Below are positions 60,144 to 64,000 of a stretch of 64,000 bases of DNA, one piece after another. The position numbers and the translations under genes are program-made. The notes below the pieces were generated by a model. It searched no databases and was not told the origin of the DNA. It saw nothing but the letters and a program-made list of their open reading frames with translations. Source of the stretch: Chiua virens (taxonomy: Eukaryota; Basidiomycota; Agaricomycetes; Boletales; Boletaceae); assembly GCA_019787685.1 (NCBI GenBank), contig JAHNUO010000001.1, positions 496,001-560,000 of the forward strand, read 5' to 3'. The stretch's first letter is position 1; the number at the start of each line of letters is the position of its first letter.

Positions 60144-62764
60144 ATGCCCGGGACCCTCCAGTGGATGTCTATCCGGAAGAAGCTTGACTCGGACGAAGGC
60201 ATTCCCGAGCAAGGAGTTGATGAGGATGAAGTCGTGCAAGAAGTCGAGCCTGTTCTTGATACGCCAGTGGGTCCTGGTGGGCTCACTTTCGACGAAGGTG
60301 TGTGGGAACATTAATCTTTTGCATGTCCGCTTTGTTCGGCCCAAATAATGTTCTTGTATAGACGCTGCTGGAGGACTCGGCCGTCATCTTGGCATTGTGT
60401 CCTGCACGCTTCTCATCGTTGGAAATGTGATTGGTACGGGTATTTTCTCGACCCCCTCTTCGATTCTGAGCGGAGTGGGCTCCATTGGGGCGTCTCTCAT
60501 GCTTTGGGTGCTCGGGTTCCTACTCTCGTTTTGCGGACTATTCATTTGGCTTGAATTCGGGACGATGTTTCCCCGGAGCGGGGGCGAGAAGGTCTATTTG
60601 GAGGCTGTCTATCACAGGCCAAAGTATCTTGCGACCGTCATATTCGCTGCAAACTCTATCCTACTTAATTTCGATGCGAGCGGGTGTATTGTAAGTGTAT
60701 GTTGGACATGTATGTTGTTGTGTCTGATTAACCTTCTCCACTGATGCAGGTCTTCGCGAGCAAGTAAGCCACATCCTGGGCATTTTACATTGAATGCATC
60801 TTGACGTCGTTCCAGTATTCTTGTTTCAGCTGGGAGGGTGGCAACCACTTGGTCTGAGCGTGGTATCGCCGTTGGAGGTACGTTTCGCCTTGTCAAGCAC
60901 CGCATAAGCCAAATGGATACTTTAGTGATTGTATTTGTGGTCCTTATCCACGGCTTTGCACCTCGCATAGGCGTATATATCATGAACGTACGTCTATATC
61001 CATGTTTCGGATCCTACGTACTTTTTAAACGAATCGTTCTCTCAGTTTCTCGCGGTCTTCAAAATCGTTATTCTTCTTTTTGTCGTCATAACAGGCTGGG
61101 TCGTTCTCTCCGGCAAAAGCCACATCGTAGACCCTGGTGCCAACTTCAACAATGCGTTTGCTGGTAGTTCTCACAGCGGCAGCGATGTGAGTATTTTCAT
61201 CGATGATATTCTTTATATCCCGACTCCCAAGTCGCCGACGACGATGCATAGTACGCGACAGCTATGTTTAAGGTGCTGTTCACATACAGTGGTTGGTCCA
61301 GCATCAATTACGTGCTCAACAACGTCAAGAATCCGATACGGACGTTGAAGATTGCCGGCCCCCTCGGACTTGCTATCTGTGCTACGTTGTATATCCTCGC
61401 GAACATCGCGTATTTCAGTGCAGCGACCAAGGTCGGTCGATTTCTCCGTCTTCCGTGCGTGGTTTGCTTGTTGTCCTGAGCGATTGATGTGGTAACTAGG
61501 CGGAGATTGAGTCTTCCGGGGTAACTGTGGCAGCACTGTTTTTCAGGAATGTGTTCGGGACAGCCGCGGAGCGTGCATTGAGTGTTTTTGTTGCCCTCAG
61601 GTAGGTACCACTTCACTGACTTGCCTACCGACCTCGCTGATGGACGGATCCAACAATCCAGTGCGCTAGGAGTGAGTCTTCAGATATTGTTGTTCGGGCA
61701 ACTTGTGCTGATGTTGCTTTAGAGCGTGTTCACTAATGTAAGCTGTGACACCTTTCATTGTCATCGTCAATCTTAATCAGCGTAAATAGACTTTTTCTGC
61801 TGCTCGCATTAAGCAAGGTGAGCAGAAATACTGCCTGCTTTGCTCCAGGTTTGACTTGAGCGCTCGCATCCACTTTACAATAGAGCTTGCCAAGGAGGGC
61901 ATTCCTCTCCCATTCGGAAACAGGTTCTGGGCGTCCAATTGGCCCACCGGGAAGTCGCCGATACCTGGGCTTCTCATTCATTTCACCGTTTCAGTGAGTG
62001 ATCTCTTATATCTTATCTGCATGGAATATACCGACAAAACTAGGTTATCGTGATACTCGCACCGCCCATGAACATTGCGTACCCCTTTATATTAGACGTC
62101 GAAGGGTATCCTGCTCAAATTATTTACCTCTTTGTCGTCATGGTGCGTCTTTCCTCTCACTGTTCTTCTTGTGAACATGTTGACTATTGAGCAGGGGCTC
62201 TTTTGGATGCGCTGGAAGAGACCGGGTGTCCACCGACCATTTAAGGGTAAGTAGACGCGGCGCTAAGATGACATGGCGCTGATCTATGCTGGTTCAGTCT
62301 GGTGGCCTTTGGCCATGTTTTACCTCGCTGCAGCCGTATTCTGTGAGTGTCGTCTCCCGTATGTTCCAACGAAATTTATGCTGTACATCTTGCAGTGATC
62401 ATTGCCCCGTTCTTGCCTCCGACCAACGGTGTCGGAGACACGCCTCCTCTTCCATACTACTTGTACGTCACACTCCTTTCTCACTTGGTCGATCAATATG
62501 AAGCGACAACCCTGGGGCTGATATCATCACAAATGACAGGTATTGTCTGGTCGGCATTGGGGTGTTACTGGTCGGGGTTGTCTATTGGGCAGGTTGGCGT
62601 ATCGTGTTGCCCAAGGTACTCGGGTACGAACTCGAACCACACAAAGAAACGCTCAAAGATGGAACCGTCGTGACTCTGGTACGCGTTCTTGCACTCCAAC
62701 GACTACACGAACGTTCACCGATCTGATCCGTGGTTCATAGTTCGCGCGGAAGAAAGTGTCATGA
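60144..62764 (+). CDS. APC-family amino-acid permease, copy 3
   Basis: ATG 60144 (MPGTLQWMSIRKKLDSDEG), last exon FARKKVS, stop 62762-62764. Shows GTGIFSTPSSILSGVGSIGASL, LEFGTMFPRSGGEKVYLEAVY, FKVLFTYSGWSSINYVLNNVK, ELAKEGIPLPFGNRFWASNWP and GVGDTPPLPYYLY, in the order expected of MUP1-like amino-acid permeases. It is much closer to copy 2 than to copy 1, including introns. Open at all junctions I checked. Likely plasma-membrane amino-acid uptake. Confidence 0.85.
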
Positions 62765-63528
62765 ATTCATCAAGTATTGGCATTCGTCATCAATGCACCG
62801 TCGTCATCGTGACCCCTGTGCATTGAAAAGCGTATGAATATATATGGCTTCCGATGTACGTTGACGACGGAACATGGCGTGCCTGGATGTTCTTGGCGTT
62901 GTCTGAGAATAATACCATTGGACTGCAATCATCATGATGTTTTCATAGACGGAAAGTGTGGCACGTCCTCGAGTTGCACGGCAAATCCTTTATGTCCTGG
63001 TCCGGTCCCTTTACACTCGTGGAGGGAGAACCGGAAGCTGACAATCGTGTGGGTGTCACGTTCACCTGACCCAAGCCCTGATCCGGTTGCACATGGGATG
63101 ATACCCGCGTTCTGGAGTGTTGGGACGTTGAATCCTGGGCGTCGGGACAACCCGCCTACATAACAAGGATTCTTATCAACATGCCCGGCAACGTGACAAT
63201 TATACGTAATGATATGATCGAGAGGATGCTGTCTAGCCCTGACGCTGCGGAACATCTCGTGGCGGCCGCTCAGCGCCGAGAGAAACACTTGTGCGGATAT
63301 TCTCACAGCGCTCACTCGCCAAGGCTAATACTCCTTCACGAGAAATCCGAGCGCTCTGATTCGGCAAGACATTTGGATGATGCAACGAGTGTGGGTGTTC
63401 CTCTCTCCCTGGCCCCCGCCCATGAAGCGTCAATGTGCTTTTTTATATTCCCCGAGGGCGTATATAACGCATCAGGGTGGAGACGGTAACCGCGCCGCTC
63501 TATCACGTCTTGACCCCCTTCATCATCC
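62765..63528. other. Intergenic before the DUF6593 gene
   Basis: A 102-codon frame at 63181-63489 (+) starting MPGNVTIIRNDMIERML has no recognised domain and overlaps the likely promoter; not called. Confidence 0.35.
63461..63467 (+). promoter_or_regulatory. TATA box of the DUF6593 gene
   Basis: GCGTATATAACGC, 62 bp before the ATG at 63529. Confidence 0.5.
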
Positions 63529-64000
63529 ATGTCCCAACGACTCACGTTCACGACTACGTGTTTGCTCAACACGACAGTATCGAATGCGAGCGATGCCATC
63601 TACTACGATATTCAGACGCCCAAGTGGGAGCCCCATTTGACCACCGTGCGGAGACTCGACTCACGTACGGGTATGTATGACCTCACGGGGAGCATTCGGA
63701 ACGAGATGAACAAGCCTGTAGCGGTGAGCATGTACGGCGGGGACTTTGAATCAGAGGAGCAGTGGATCAAGAAAGTCAATGGAACAACGCCAGGGGAAAG
63801 GTGCGGATGATCATGTTTGCCTTCGTAGTAGTTACGTCATACAAGGCTGATGGAAATCAGCCGCTGGCAGGTTGACGATGGAGATGGCAATGCTTTCGCA
63901 TGGAGGGTGGCGGATAGGCAACTGGAAGTAAGTATGATGGACATCGTTGCAGTTGGGTCGTTTGAGTGACAGGAATGATAGTTCCATAGCGCGGAGGAAG
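63529..64000 (+). CDS. DUF6593 protein, 3' end outside the window
   Basis: ATG 63529 (MSQRLTFTTTCLLNTTVSN). Keeps the family opening: AIYYDIQTPKWEPHLTTVRRLDSR, an R-L-D core followed by MYDLTGSIRNEMNKPV. After a GT-AG intron (about 63800-63845) the next exon reads ISRWQVDDGDGNAFAWRV, and another intron starts at GTAAGT near 63930. DUF6593 proteins are small, widespread in agaricomycetes and of unknown function. Truncated by the window edge. Confidence 0.78.

Overview
The window is nuclear DNA of a basidiomycete fungus, almost certainly an agaricomycete. Genes sit close together on both strands and are cut by many short introns (mostly 46-62 bp, GT...AG). Several families are typical of mushroom-forming fungi: F-box/LRR proteins, DUF6534 membrane proteins, a DUF6593 protein, UbiA-type enzymes, a DOPA-4,5-dioxygenase-like protein and MUP1-like amino-acid permeases. 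No ribosomal RNA, tRNA, CRISPR or prokaryotic operon was seen.

Layout. 0.2-2.5 kb: an F-box gene (-) whose 5' half is an array of seven small, related, frame-neutral exons. 2.8-3.4 kb: a 258-bp fold-back element and a low-complexity stretch. 3.8-6.2 kb: an unrecognised gene (+) that also carries a tandem array of small phase-0 exons. 6.9-8.5 kb: ALG2 mannosyltransferase (-), followed by a decayed ALG2 scrap. 9.3-15.0 kb: two tandem paralogues of a WD40 plus coiled-coil gene (-). 16.2-17.4 kb: alpha/beta hydrolase (+). 18.4-20.1 kb: F-box/LRR gene (+). 21.7-26.4 kb: a second hydrolase and a third WD40/coiled-coil copy (both +), both broken by single-base shifts. 28.8-34.3 kb: GAL80-like oxidoreductase (+, frameshifted), cytochrome P450 (-) and UbiA copy 1 (-, frameshifted). 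35.7-40.4 kb: DUF6534 protein (+), F-box protein (-), DODA-like dioxygenase (+). 42.5-47.6 kb: UbiA copies 2 and 3 (-) flanking a patch of dead fragments (UbiA first exon, P450 lacking the haem cysteine, PRPP synthetase scrap). 48.4-51.6 kb: PRO1 glutamate 5-kinase and PRPP synthetase, 84 bp apart (+). 52.2-62.8 kb: three tandem amino-acid permeases (+), the middle one frameshifted, with a CpG-free stretch between copies 2 and 3. 63.5 kb to the end: a DUF6593 gene, cut by the window edge.

Function. The housekeeping genes are ALG2 (dolichol-linked N-glycan assembly), PRO1 (proline synthesis), PRS (PRPP supply) and the permeases. The rest is a duplication-rich accessory region. The 28.8-47.6 kb stretch (oxidoreductase, P450s, three UbiA-type enzymes, DODA-like dioxygenase) could be a small specialised-metabolite locus, but F-box and DUF6534 genes interrupt it. 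In every duplicated family except the adjacent pair WD40-A/B, one copy carries single-base frame disruptions. This is either decay of redundant paralogues or residual assembly indels.
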